A DNA stretch of 33,830 nt from CAMBDR01 sp046597185 (GCA_046597185.1 JBKJLF010000086.1:1-33830); one strand, 5' to 3'. Counted from the stretch's first letter, positions 15,726-24,440 are shown. Numbers and translations: made by a program. The notes: a model not told the origin generated them from the letters alone.

Positions 15726-16673
15726 ATGAAAACCAAATTAATTCGTAACATCATTCTGGCTGGCTTCGGGTTGGCCTGTTTTGCGACTGCGCATGGCGGC
15801 GCAATGATGCAAACCAAGATGCAGGCGAAACCAGCGGTGAAAATAGTCGTAAAAACGCAGGCGCAGCTCGATCAAGCCATTGATGCCAGCGTCGAGCAAG
15901 GTGCGCAGCGCTTGCTGGAATTGAATCCGAATGATTTCGATCATCCCGAAAACATCACCAACCCATGGTTGCCGCTAACGCCGGGAACGCAATGGATTTA
16001 TGACGGCCATACCGAGGAAGACGGCGAAAAGATCGCCCATCGGATCGTGTTGACGGTAACCGATCTGGTCAAGGAAATTGGTGGCGTTCGATCCCGTGTC
16101 ATTTTCGACGCCGACTTTAGCAATGGTGAAATGATCGAGAAAGAACTCACTTTTTTTGCCCAGGACAAGCTGGGCAATGTCTGGCATCTGGGCCAGTATC
16201 GCGAGGTTCACGACGGGGAAGGTTTTATCGGCGGCCAGATTTGGACTGTTGGCAATCCTGATGGTGCCAAAGCGGGCATAATGATGCCGGCCAATCCCAA
16301 GCTTGGCGATGCCAGTTTTTCTGAAGGCTATGCGCCGCTGCCGTTTAACTGGACTGACCGTGGCCGCGTCTACAAAATGGGCCAGAAAATCAAGGTGCCT
16401 GCGGGTAATTATTCGGATGTGCTGATCATGGATGAATTCGACGCGAGCAATCCGGGTGTCTTTCAACTGAAATATTACGTTCGCGGTGTGGGCAATGTGG
16501 CTGTCGGCGAGCGCGGAAAGAATGCCAAATTACGCGAAAAGCTGGTTTTAAGCAAAGTACACCAGTTAAGCGCGGAGGAACTTGCCAAGGTGCGTGCGGT
16601 GGCACTTGAACTCGATCAGCGTGGTGGCATGTATCCAAAATCACCCTTAGAGCCTGGTCCATTGACAAAGTAA
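15726..16673 (+). CDS. Secreted protein of unknown function (NPWLPLxPGTxWxYxG type)
   Basis: The product is 315 residues with a signal peptide (NIILAGFGLACFATAHGG). It contains a conserved pattern I recall from many secreted bacterial proteins of unknown function: NPWLPLTPGTQWIYDG near residue 79, FFAQDKLGNVWHLGQY, then GAKAGIMMPANPKLGDASFSEGY and a strand VPAGNYSDVLIMDEF, ending with FQLKYYVRGVGNVAVGE. The repeated strands suggest a beta-clam or barrel that could hold a lipophilic ligand, but this is inference. It has AAGGAG before ATG 15726 and sits mid-operon between the fibronectin-like gene and the two-Cys gene. The family is recognised only by pattern, and no function is known to me. 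Confidence 0.7.
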   Translation: MKTKLIRNIILAGFGLACFATAHGGAMMQTKMQAKPAVKIVVKTQAQLDQAIDASVEQGAQRLLELNPNDFDHPENITNPWLPLTPGTQWIYDGHTEEDGEKIAHRIVLTVTDLVKEIGGVRSRVIFDADFSNGEMIEKELTFFAQDKLGNVWHLGQYREVHDGEGFIGGQIWTVGNPDGAKAGIMMPANPKLGDASFSEGYAPLPFNWTDRGRVYKMGQKIKVPAGNYSDVLIMDEFDASNPGVFQLKYYVRGVGNVAVGERGKNAKLREKLVLSKVHQLSAEELAKVRAVALELDQRGGMYPKSPLEPGPLTK

Positions 16674-16687
16674 GGAAGGAGTATCCT

Positions 16688-17599
16688 GTGAAAAATAGAA
16701 CTTTGATTGCGGCGAGCGCGCCGCTAGTTATGATGATGCCGATGATGATGGCGGTGGTGGCCTCGGCACTATTCGCCTCCCCGGCTGCCGGTGCCAACGC
16801 TGCGGCCAAAGGCACAGGCACCGAAGAATTCGGCATGACACCCAGAGAATTGGTGGTGGCGGTAGAGAAAGTGGAAGGCTTGATTGCCCGTTGTATGCGC
16901 GAGCAGGGTTTTGACTATCTGGCCGTGGACTATAAAACCGTGCGCCAGGGCATGAGTGCCGACAAACACCTGCCCGGCGTGAGTGAAGAAGCCTTTGTTG
17001 AGAAATATGGTTTTGGCGTATCCACCCTCTACACTGGGCGGCCCCCACAGCTTGAAACCGGCTACAGCCCCGGCAAAGCAGGCCTTGGCGAGCGCAATAT
17101 CGCCATCTACCAAGGCTTGTCGCCTGCCGATCAAACGGCATACAGCCGGGCCTTGTTCGGCCCCAACCCGGATGCAACTTTCGCCATCAGTCTGGAGCGG
17201 GAAAACTTCGCCCGCACTGGCGGCTGCACCAAAAAAGCAGTGGAGCAGGTATTTACGCCCAAACAACTGGACGCCGGCTATTACAACCCGACCAATGAGC
17301 TGATCAACAAAGACCCGCGCATGAAGGCAGCCTTGCGCCAATATGCCGAACAAATGAAGAAGCGCGGCTATGACTACGCCCACCCCGACGAGGTGGAAGC
17401 GGATGTGCGCAAACGGTTGGACGTACTAACCCAGGGGCAAACCATTACGCCGGATAAAATGTCGCCCGAGCAGAAAAAAGCCTTTAAATCGTTGCAGGAA
17501 TACGAGCGCCGGGTGGCAAAAATCAACCTGGAAATGGCAGAGAAATTATTCGATCCGGTCGAAGAAAAAATCATGAAGGAAATGTTTGCCCGGCATTAA
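16688..17599 (+). CDS. Secreted two-cysteine protein of unknown function
   Basis: GTG at 16688 behind a doubled AAGGAAGGAG site starts a 303-residue product with an unusual Met-rich signal peptide (PLVMMMPMMMAVVASALFASPAAG). The mature protein is helical and charged. It holds two cysteines, in LIARCMREQGFDYL and ARTGGCTKKAVEQ, likely to form a disulfide. Two similar short segments, REQGFDYL and KKRGYDYAHP, hint at an internal duplication. I recall related proteins beside peptidoglycan-binding adaptor and MacB genes in Actinobacteria, as here. It may be a periplasmic partner of the ABC transporter that follows. No catalytic motif is visible. Confidence 0.65.
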   Translation: MKNRTLIAASAPLVMMMPMMMAVVASALFASPAAGANAAAKGTGTEEFGMTPRELVVAVEKVEGLIARCMREQGFDYLAVDYKTVRQGMSADKHLPGVSEEAFVEKYGFGVSTLYTGRPPQLETGYSPGKAGLGERNIAIYQGLSPADQTAYSRALFGPNPDATFAISLERENFARTGGCTKKAVEQVFTPKQLDAGYYNPTNELINKDPRMKAALRQYAEQMKKRGYDYAHPDEVEADVRKRLDVLTQGQTITPDKMSPEQKKAFKSLQEYERRVAKINLEMAEKLFDPVEEKIMKEMFARH

Positions 17600-17628
17600 A
17601 CACACTAAGCAACTTGACCAAGGATTGA

Positions 17629-19476
17629 ATGCGCATGGTTTCGAAACGGATCAAACTGTTGACGATGGCACTTGGCGGCGTGGCCGGCGTGGCCCTGCTA
17701 AGCTGGGCCATCGGGTCGCGCATCGAATCGCCCGCCGATGCCGCCGCCAAAGCGGCAGCACCCGTGCCGTCACCGATTTTGGTGCCGGTCGAGCAGCGTG
17801 TACTTGGCTCCAGCGTGGTCACGCGCGGCACGGCCCGCTTTGGCTTGCCGCAGCCCATTTCCCTGCCCCCTTCCACGCTCAAGGCGGGGGCCGGGCTGAT
17901 CACCATCTTACCCAAACCCAATACCCAAATTCAGGAGGGTGGCGTATTGCTGAGTACCTCCGGGCGGCCGGTATTCATATTGCAGGGTGATTTGCCGGCC
18001 TACCGCGACTTTACGCCGGGGATGCGTGGTGCGGATGTCTTGCAACTCGAACGTGCGCTGGCGCGTTTGGGCTTTGATCCGGGCGCGCTCGATGGCCTGT
18101 ATGACAGCGCGACGGCGGCCGCCGTGGCGCGCTGGTATAAAGCCAAAAATTGGGAGCCATTTGGCGCAACCAGAGAGCAATTGGCCCTGATCCATACGCT
18201 GGAACGTGATGCGGGCGATGCGGCGAAAGCGGCTTTGGCGGCGCAAGCCGCACTGGCCGCTGCCACCCCGGCACTGGAAGCGGCCCGTGCGGCTGCCGAG
18301 CTGGCCTCGCGCAAAGCGCAAACCGAACTGGCAAGCGACGAGGGCGGGCGCGCCATCAATGCCAGCTTGACGCGTACCAGGGTAGAAAAAGCGAATATTG
18401 CCGCAGAAGCCGAACTGGCTGCGCAAATTGCCGAAGAGGCCTACATTAGCCTGGACCCACGCCAACCTGAAGCGGCCCGAATTGCCGCCAAAGCCAAGCT
18501 GGATTTGGCGCGCACCATCGCGCAGCAAACCCGGCTCGAAGGCAAAGCGGCAATATTGGCCGCCGAAACCATTGCCACCTTCGCCGCTGGCGAGGGTGCC
18601 AAACACCATGTGGCCGAACAACGCGGCGCAGTTCAATATGGCGCAGCACAATATGGCACAGTTCAGTATGGCAGCACCAGCTCGGCCCACCTGAACGAAA
18701 AAATGGCCCGACTTGAAGGCCAGCGCCAAGTGCAGGCTGCGCTTGACGCCATCAAGTTGGCACAGTTTGAATATAATCTGGCCAGCGCGCGGGCCAGGCG
18801 GCTTGCACTGGAATTGGCGGCGGCCCAGGCCAAAATGGGGGTGCAAGTGCCGATGGACGAATTGGTATTTGTCCACGCGTTGCCAGTGCGGGTTCACGAA
18901 ATCAAGGCCGAGGTGGGCGCGCTCGCGAGCGGCACCATTTTGTCGCTGACAGATAATCAGTTATCAATTGATGGGCTACTACCGCTGGACGCAGCGCCGC
19001 TGATCAAGCCGGGGATGAAGGTGCTCATAGACGAGCAATCCCTGTCGGTGCGTGCGGCTGGGCTGGTGCATCAGGTGGCGGCCACGCCGGGCACACGCGG
19101 GGCTGATGGGTATCATGTTTATTTTGAGGTGCGGGTGGCCGATACCATGCCTGCATCGGCACCGGCATCGGCATCGGCAGCCACATCGGCGCAGCTTGCC
19201 GGGTATTCAGTACGCTTGACGATTCCGGTGCAATCGACCAATGGCGCGGTGACAGCGGTGCCCATCAGCGCCTTGTCACTGGCCGCTGACGGTAGCTCGC
19301 GGGTACAGGTGCAAGATATGCGTGCGCAAACCAAGGGGGCGCTAAAGTATGTGCTTGTCAAACCCGGCCTGACGGCAGATGGTTTCGTCGAAGTGACCCC
19401 GCAAAATGGCACGCTGGTGCCGGGGCAATTGGTCGTTATCGGCTACAACCAAACCAATCCACGGGAAAAGCCATGA
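17629..19476 (+). CDS. MacA-like adaptor with a peptidoglycan-binding domain
   Basis: The 615-residue protein is anchored by an N-terminal helix (LLTMALGGVAGVALLSWAIG) and otherwise periplasmic. Early residues show the adaptor barrel pattern. A peptidoglycan-binding domain of type PF01471 then spans about residues 125-185 (FTPGMRGADVLQLERALARLGFDPGALDG and VARWYKAKNW). A long Ala-rich coiled-coil region (about 190-410) follows, and the last 200 residues return to beta-barrel and membrane-proximal domains. A 15-bp repeat inside the coil adds three copies of xVQYG-type units. Its stop overlaps the start of the ABC gene (ATGA), so they are translationally coupled and probably form one complex, as MacA with MacB. 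The wall-binding domain suggests anchoring at the murein. Confidence 0.85.
   Translation: MRMVSKRIKLLTMALGGVAGVALLSWAIGSRIESPADAAAKAAAPVPSPILVPVEQRVLGSSVVTRGTARFGLPQPISLPPSTLKAGAGLITILPKPNTQIQEGGVLLSTSGRPVFILQGDLPAYRDFTPGMRGADVLQLERALARLGFDPGALDGLYDSATAAAVARWYKAKNWEPFGATREQLALIHTLERDAGDAAKAALAAQAALAAATPALEAARAAAELASRKAQTELASDEGGRAINASLTRTRVEKANIAAEAELAAQIAEEAYISLDPRQPEAARIAAKAKLDLARTIAQQTRLEGKAAILAAETIATFAAGEGAKHHVAEQRGAVQYGAAQYGTVQYGSTSSAHLNEKMARLEGQRQVQAALDAIKLAQFEYNLASARARRLALELAAAQAKMGVQVPMDELVFVHALPVRVHEIKAEVGALASGTILSLTDNQLSIDGLLPLDAAPLIKPGMKVLIDEQSLSVRAAGLVHQVAATPGTRGADGYHVYFEVRVADTMPASAPASASAATSAQLAGYSVRLTIPVQSTNGAVTAVPISALSLAADGSSRVQVQDMRAQTKGALKYVLVKPGLTADGFVEVTPQNGTLVPGQLVVIGYNQTNPREKP
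18626..18670 (+). repeat. 15-bp in-frame tandem repeat in the adaptor coil
   Basis: Three copies of a GCGCAGTTCAATATG-like unit encode A/T-V/A-Q-Y-G repeats near residues 333-348. They interrupt the Ala-rich coiled coil and could form its tip turn. Confidence 0.7.
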
Positions 19477-21554
19477 GTGCCGCCATGGGTAGCGCGGTGG
19501 TGCCGCCAGACAAAGTACTGGAGCTGCGCGGCATCGGTCGGCAGTACGGCATTGATCCGCCCGTGCACGCGCTGACAGACATCAATTTATCGCTTTATCG
19601 CGGTGATTGGTTGTCCATTACCGGGCCATCCGGTGCTGGCAAATCGACGTTGTTGAATATTCTTGGCTGCCTCGACAGCGCCACCAGCGGACGCTTGTTG
19701 ATTGATGGCATCGACACCACATTATTAAGCGATAAGCAACGTGCCGGCGTGCGCAGTCAACGCATCGGCTTTGTGTTCCAGTCGTTTCATCTGCTGCCCT
19801 ACCGTAGCGTGCTGGAAAATGTCATGCTGGCCGAGGTCTATCGCCGCCAGCCGCAGCATGGGCAGCAGGGGCACCCTGAGCGGCAGAATCGGCAGAATCG
19901 GCAAAGTCGGCAGAAACGTGCGCTGGCGGCGATTGCACGGGTGGGGCTGACGCAGCGGGCCGACTTCCCGCCGGCCAAACTCTCGGGCGGCGAGCGCCAG
20001 CGCGTCGGTATCGCGCGCGCGCTGATGGGTTCGCCCAGCCTGCTATTGTGCGATGAGCCAACCGGCAATCTGGATTCAAAAAACACCGCCTCCATTCTCG
20101 ATCTGTTTGAACAGCTCAATCAAGACGGCCTCACGCTGGTGGTGGTGACACATGACGAGAACGTCGCCTGTCGCTCACGGCGGCGCGTACACATCGTTGA
20201 TGGCTATCTCACCGAGATCGTGACCGATGCGGGTGAACCGCCCACGCCAGTGGTGCCGGATATGCCGGATATGCCGGATATGCCGGATATGCCGGACATG
20301 TCACCCTTGGCATCAAGCACCACACGGCGGCAGTCAGCCAAGGTGCCACTCTCTGGCATTAGCGCGCGCGATTTATTTGACGAGGCATTGGCAGGCATGT
20401 TTGCCCGCCCTGGCCGTATGCTGCTAACCGTACTGGGCGTGGTCATCGGCATGGCCGCACTGGTGGCCACGATAGGCCTCACGCGCACCGCCGGCAACCG
20501 CATCGTGAGCCAGTTCGATCAATTGGCCGCCACCGAACTGTTTGTCAGTGCGCGGCCCGGCACGGCGACCGGCATGATTGATCCCCGTGCCATTCCATGG
20601 GACGCCCCGGAGCGCTTGCAACGCTTGAATGGCGTGGTGGCAGCCGGGTTGATCAGCGATGTCGAGATCGGCGATGCCTTGGTCAGTTCTTCTCCGGTCA
20701 AGGATTTAATGAACCCCACTGCGGTCAAGCTGGCGGTGCGCGCAGCCTCGCCCGGTGCGTTTCGCGCCGTCCGTGCCGACTTGCAAAGCGGACGGTTCCC
20801 GGATGCGGCGCATTCAGAACGTGCCGACAAAATCGCCGTGCTAGGCCCTGATGCTGCGGCGCGGCTGGGCATTCATGGGCTGGAACGTTTACCGGCCATC
20901 ACCATCGGCGACCAGTTATACCTGGTGGTGGGTATCCTGCGCGATGTGGTGAGAAAGCCGGAGTTATTGACCTCGGTGATGATTCCCGAGGGCACCGCAC
21001 GGCGTTATTTTGGCTTGCCCGGCCCCGGCACGGTCGTGGTTGAAACCAAAATCGGTGCCGCCTGGCTGATTGCCGAGCAAGCCCGGCTCGCGCTCAGGCC
21101 CGATGATCCACGCATATTAAAAGTCCAGGTGCCGCAAGAACCCAAACGGGTACGCGATGAAGTAAAAAGCGATCTGGATCTCATGTTTCTGATGCTCGGC
21201 GGCTTGTCGCTGATCGTGGGTGCGCTGGGTATTGCCAATATTACGCTGGTGGGCGTGATGGAACGTACCGGTGAAATTGGCCTGCGGCGCGCCATTGGTG
21301 CCACGCGTGGACATATCGCCTTGCAGTTTTTGCTGGAAAGTGCTGCCATGGGCGTGGTCGGCGGCATACTCGGTGCCAGTATTGGCGTACTGATTGTGGT
21401 CGCGGTCTCGGCCTGGCAGGTATGGACCCCGGTGTTAGACCCCGCCGCCCCCCTGTTAGCCCCATTGCTTGGGGGCGTGATCGGTGTATTGTCCGGCCTT
21501 TACCCGGCGTCGCGGGCTGCGCGGCTTGAACCGGCCCAGGCTTTTCGAAACTGA
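19473..21554 (+). CDS. MacB-like ABC transporter, ATPase fused to FtsX permease
   Basis: The 693-residue protein begins with an ATPase domain: Walker A GPSGAGKST (residues 51-59), Q-loop FVFQSFHLLP, signature LSGGERQRVGIARAL near 170 and Walker B LLLCDEPTGNLD near 190. After a variable linker with five PDM repeats comes the FtsX/MacB permease: a helix MLLTVLGVVIGMAALVATIGL, a periplasmic domain of about 200 residues, and three C-terminal helices (LMLGGLSLIVGALGIANI onward). Such proteins use ATP on the cytoplasmic side to drive periplasmic conformational work on substrates, with an adaptor and an outer-membrane partner. The coupled adaptor upstream and the porin downstream fit. A second 9-bp repeat lies inside the ATPase domain. 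The substrate is unknown. Confidence 0.9.
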   Translation: MSAAMGSAVVPPDKVLELRGIGRQYGIDPPVHALTDINLSLYRGDWLSITGPSGAGKSTLLNILGCLDSATSGRLLIDGIDTTLLSDKQRAGVRSQRIGFVFQSFHLLPYRSVLENVMLAEVYRRQPQHGQQGHPERQNRQNRQSRQKRALAAIARVGLTQRADFPPAKLSGGERQRVGIARALMGSPSLLLCDEPTGNLDSKNTASILDLFEQLNQDGLTLVVVTHDENVACRSRRRVHIVDGYLTEIVTDAGEPPTPVVPDMPDMPDMPDMPDMSPLASSTTRRQSAKVPLSGISARDLFDEALAGMFARPGRMLLTVLGVVIGMAALVATIGLTRTAGNRIVSQFDQLAATELFVSARPGTATGMIDPRAIPWDAPERLQRLNGVVAAGLISDVEIGDALVSSSPVKDLMNPTAVKLAVRAASPGAFRAVRADLQSGRFPDAAHSERADKIAVLGPDAAARLGIHGLERLPAITIGDQLYLVVGILRDVVRKPELLTSVMIPEGTARRYFGLPGPGTVVVETKIGAAWLIAEQARLALRPDDPRILKVQVPQEPKRVRDEVKSDLDLMFLMLGGLSLIVGALGIANITLVGVMERTGEIGLRRAIGATRGHIALQFLLESAAMGVVGGILGASIGVLIVVAVSAWQVWTPVLDPAAPLLAPLLGGVIGVLSGLYPASRAARLEPAQAFRN
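19881..19916 (+). repeat. 9-bp in-frame repeat in the ATPase domain
   Basis: Four copies of a CGGCAGAAT-like unit encode RQN, RQN, RQS and RQK, forming a basic insertion in the helical part of the nucleotide-binding domain, upstream of the signature motif. Confidence 0.7.
20256..20300 (+). repeat. Five 9-bp repeats encoding PDM in the ABC linker
   Basis: CCGGATATG occurs five times in perfect tandem (the last copy has GAC for GAT), encoding Pro-Asp-Met five times between the ATPase and permease domains. Length variation by slippage would keep the frame. Confidence 0.8.
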
Positions 21555-21570
21555 ACCTTTTGGATATCCC

Positions 21571-23229
21571 ATGACCCACTCCATAACTTATTCCATACCC
21601 CCTTCCATCACCATCAAATCGCTCAATACGACGAGCGCTGGCATGGCGCTATCCTTGGTTGCCCTGGCTGCCCTGGTTACCTTGGTTACCCTCGCTCCGC
21701 CCGCCTGGGGTGCAGAGGACGAAATGACCGAGTTGCGCCGTGCGGTTCAAGCATTGCAGGCCCAAAACAGGCTGCTTGTGGAACGTATCAACAAGTTGGA
21801 AACCGGGAAGGCCACCCCGCCGCTGCCGCAAGAAGTACCTGGCACGGCCAGCGAGGCTGAAGAACTGTCACGCCGGGTGAAATTTCTGGAAATAGCCAAA
21901 ATTGCGCAGGAAGATGCGACCCGCGCCATCATTCGCAATGCTGTTTCTACGCTCGGCTCCAACATCAATGAAGCGGTGGCGCTCAGTGGCGTGGTTGAAA
22001 TGCTGGCCAGCCGAACCCGTGACTTTTCCGGGACGTCCAAAAGTGCACTGAAATTCAACACCGCCGAACTGGACTTTGACATCAAGCTTAATCCATGGGC
22101 CAAAGCGAGCTTGATCATGAGCTACACCGATGGCAGCGGCACCCTGTTCCAAAATACCCGTAACTATCATTCCGGGGTAGATCGCCTCACCGTCGATAGC
22201 GCCGCCATCACCATCGGCGACGTGCAACGCTTTCCGTTTTATCTTCAGGCAGGAAGGATGACGTTGGGCTTTGGCAGTTCGACCGGCTCCCACCGTGCCG
22301 ATGTGCTGTCGATTGACGACCCCTTGACAGTGGAAGGCTTCGAGACCCGGCGCGAGGCCGTCACACTCGGTTTTGCATTGCCAACCCCCAGGCCCACCCG
22401 CGCCGCACCACCCATCATTGTGCCGCAGGTGCGCGGGCAACTGATCGCGCCCGCCGTGGCGGCGCTGGGCCGCGCGCTGGGCTACACGCCGCTGCCGCAA
22501 CGCCCGCTAGCGCCGCAACCCATCGATATCGCCCCGGAAGCGCCCCCCTTCTATGGCAGCATCTCGTTTTATGACAATCAGGATTCTACCCGCCGCTTCG
22601 GCAGCAACGTCAATGCCCGGCTCGGCTACCGTAAGGGTGGGCATTGTGGCAAACCCTACAGCGAACTGGGCAATGCGCGTTTTTGCCCATGGACGCTGGA
22701 TGTGAGTATTGACGCCATCTCATCGATCTTTGACAGCCGTTTCCTGGCTGATCAATATCGCCCTTTCCTCAATCAATTTGGCCGCGTGGGCGGTTTGGCA
22801 TCGACCCTCAAATGGACTTTCGGCCCCATGCAATTGCTGGGCGAATGGAATGGCGCAACCCGGCGCGCCCAATTTACCGACGATGCAGGGGTACGATTAA
22901 ACATCAAACCCAGCGCCTGGCATGCGGCGTTGGGCTATCAATTGGACTGGAATCCATGGGTTCGTGCGGTGGGGGAACAAGGCTCTTATTTGGCGCTGGG
23001 CTACTCAGGCAGCAAGGATTTTGCCGGTGCCACCCAGATCATAGGCGAGGAAAACCTGCGGGTCGGCAACCTGGCGCGCTCGCGCTGGAGCCTCACTTAT
23101 GGCGAATGGGTACTGAATGGGCTGAAAGTACAGCTTGAATATTCGCGCAGCAAAGACTACCCGATTCACGCGGGTGGGACAGGGGCCACCGCACAAAGCG
23201 TTCAGGCGACGTTAAGCCAAAATTGGTAG
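21571..23229 (+). CDS. LbtU-like outer-membrane porin
   Basis: ATG 21571 gives 552 residues; an upstream in-frame extension overlaps the ABC gene and lacks family sequence. A hydrophobic signal segment (ALSLVALAALVTLVTLAPPAWG) is followed by a short coiled coil (MTELRRAVQALQAQNRLLVERINKLE), which in such porins projects into the periplasm. A beta-barrel follows, with the family pattern SAAITIGDVQRFPFYLQAGRMTLGFG and DPLTVEGFETRREAVTLGFALP. The chain ends in SQNW, with a terminal aromatic as in barrels recognised by Bam. LbtU of Legionella takes up the siderophore legiobactin. Its place directly after the MacB-like gene suggests it supplies the outer-membrane step of this system. An unusual Pro-rich insertion lies near residues 272-326. 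Confidence 0.75.
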   Translation: MTHSITYSIPPSITIKSLNTTSAGMALSLVALAALVTLVTLAPPAWGAEDEMTELRRAVQALQAQNRLLVERINKLETGKATPPLPQEVPGTASEAEELSRRVKFLEIAKIAQEDATRAIIRNAVSTLGSNINEAVALSGVVEMLASRTRDFSGTSKSALKFNTAELDFDIKLNPWAKASLIMSYTDGSGTLFQNTRNYHSGVDRLTVDSAAITIGDVQRFPFYLQAGRMTLGFGSSTGSHRADVLSIDDPLTVEGFETRREAVTLGFALPTPRPTRAAPPIIVPQVRGQLIAPAVAALGRALGYTPLPQRPLAPQPIDIAPEAPPFYGSISFYDNQDSTRRFGSNVNARLGYRKGGHCGKPYSELGNARFCPWTLDVSIDAISSIFDSRFLADQYRPFLNQFGRVGGLASTLKWTFGPMQLLGEWNGATRRAQFTDDAGVRLNIKPSAWHAALGYQLDWNPWVRAVGEQGSYLALGYSGSKDFAGATQIIGEENLRVGNLARSRWSLTYGEWVLNGLKVQLEYSRSKDYPIHAGGTGATAQSVQATLSQNW

Positions 23230-23354
23230 CGCATTAAAGACACGGATTGAATCAATCTTTCAACATAGGGCAGGTGTAACGGCGGAGCACGATGTTTCCA
23301 GCATGACATCAGGGTAAAATTCAGCTTATTCTTGTTTCCCTCAATGGATAAAGC
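23230..23354. other. Gap before cobT with a small palindrome
   Basis: GATTGA-A-TCAATC (23245-23257) is a perfect 13-bp palindrome without a T-tract. TAAAAT near 23316 could be a -10 for cobT, but no clear -35 is seen. I see no cobalamin riboswitch; the gap is short and lacks a recognisable B12 box. Confidence 0.4.
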
Positions 23355-24395
23355 ATGTCACTGATCATCCCAACCATTACCCCCACCCACAACGCCGCTT
23401 TGGCCAAAGCGCTGGCCGATTGCATCAACCAAAAAACCAAACCGCCGGGTAGCCTGGGTCAACTGGAGCGCCTCGGGCACCAAATTGGTTTAATCCAGGC
23501 CACCACCCAGCCCAACTTGCTGGCACCCGCGATTATTGTATTTGCTGGCGACCACGGCATCACCGCCGAAAACATTTCAGCTTTTCCGCAAGAGGTAACT
23601 TGGCAAATGGTGGAAAATTTTCTGGCCCAGGGCGCGGCGATTAATGTGTTTGCGCGCCAAAATGGCATCGCCCTGCATATTGTGGATGCGGGGGTGAAGC
23701 ACGATTTTGGCCCGCGCGACGGTTTGCTGGACCGAAAAGTAGCGCATGGCACGCAAAACTTTGCCCACCACGCCGCCATGAGCCAGGCACAATGCGCCAG
23801 CGCGCTGGAACACGGCATGGCGCTGGCACGCAGCCTGCCGGGCAATGGGCTGGGCTTTGGTGAAATGGGCATCGGCAATACCACCAGCGCGGCCGCCCTG
23901 ATGCATGCCATCACCGGGATAGCGCTGGCCGATTGTGTCGGTGCCGGCACCGGCCTTGATACGCAGGGGGTATTGCACAAGCAGCAGGTGATAGCGCGCG
24001 CCATCGCCCTGCATGGCCCCATCACGGCAGCGCTGGACTTGCTGGCCACCTATGGCGGCTTTGAAATCGCGATGATGGTGGGGGCCATGTTGGCTGCCGC
24101 ACAAGCGCGCAAAGTGTTGTTGATTGATGGCTTTATCTGCACCAGCGCGCTGCTGGTGGCGGCGCGGTTGCAACCGGCTATTTTGGATTATTGCGTCTTT
24201 GCGCATTGTTCGGACGAAAATGGCCATCGCGCCATGCTCAAGCATTTACAAGTCAAACCGCTGCTGCAATTGAATTTGCGCTTGGGCGAAGGCACGGGCG
24301 CGGCGCTGGCCTTACCGCTGTTGCAGGCGGCGGTGAATTTTATGAACCAGATGGCGACCTTTGCTTCGGCCCAGGTCAGCAATCAGGCAGAGTAA
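23355..24395 (+). CDS. cobT: Nicotinate-nucleotide--dimethylbenzimidazole phosphoribosyltransferase
   Basis: The 346-residue cytoplasmic enzyme makes alpha-ribazole phosphate from dimethylbenzimidazole and nicotinate mononucleotide, the activated lower ligand of cobalamin. The sequence has the family landmarks: KTKPPGSLGQLERLG for base binding, FAGDHGITAENISAFPQEVTWQMV, GFGEMGIGNTTSAAAL, and near the end NLRLGEGTGAALALPLL with the catalytic Glu. Length matches the usual 340-360 residues. The start has GGATAA upstream. It leads a cobT-cobS-cobC run, with 45 bp to cobS, so these genes complete the nucleotide loop. No cobU or upper-pathway genes are in the window. Confidence 0.95.
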   Translation: MSLIIPTITPTHNAALAKALADCINQKTKPPGSLGQLERLGHQIGLIQATTQPNLLAPAIIVFAGDHGITAENISAFPQEVTWQMVENFLAQGAAINVFARQNGIALHIVDAGVKHDFGPRDGLLDRKVAHGTQNFAHHAAMSQAQCASALEHGMALARSLPGNGLGFGEMGIGNTTSAAALMHAITGIALADCVGAGTGLDTQGVLHKQQVIARAIALHGPITAALDLLATYGGFEIAMMVGAMLAAAQARKVLLIDGFICTSALLVAARLQPAILDYCVFAHCSDENGHRAMLKHLQVKPLLQLNLRLGEGTGAALALPLLQAAVNFMNQMATFASAQVSNQAE

Positions 24396-24440
24396 GCAAA
24401 TCAAACCAATCAATCAATCAACTTAAGGGGTAAAGCCAGC

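Noticed and set aside
17908..18897. Minus-strand frame of 329 codons
   Set aside because: It lies opposite the Ala-rich coil of the adaptor gene; the composition is that of a shadow (Gly/Arg/Cys-rich) and no motif is visible.
23230..23354. Possible cobalamin riboswitch before cobT
   Set aside because: The gap is only 125 bp and I cannot find the conserved B12 box or the expected fold.
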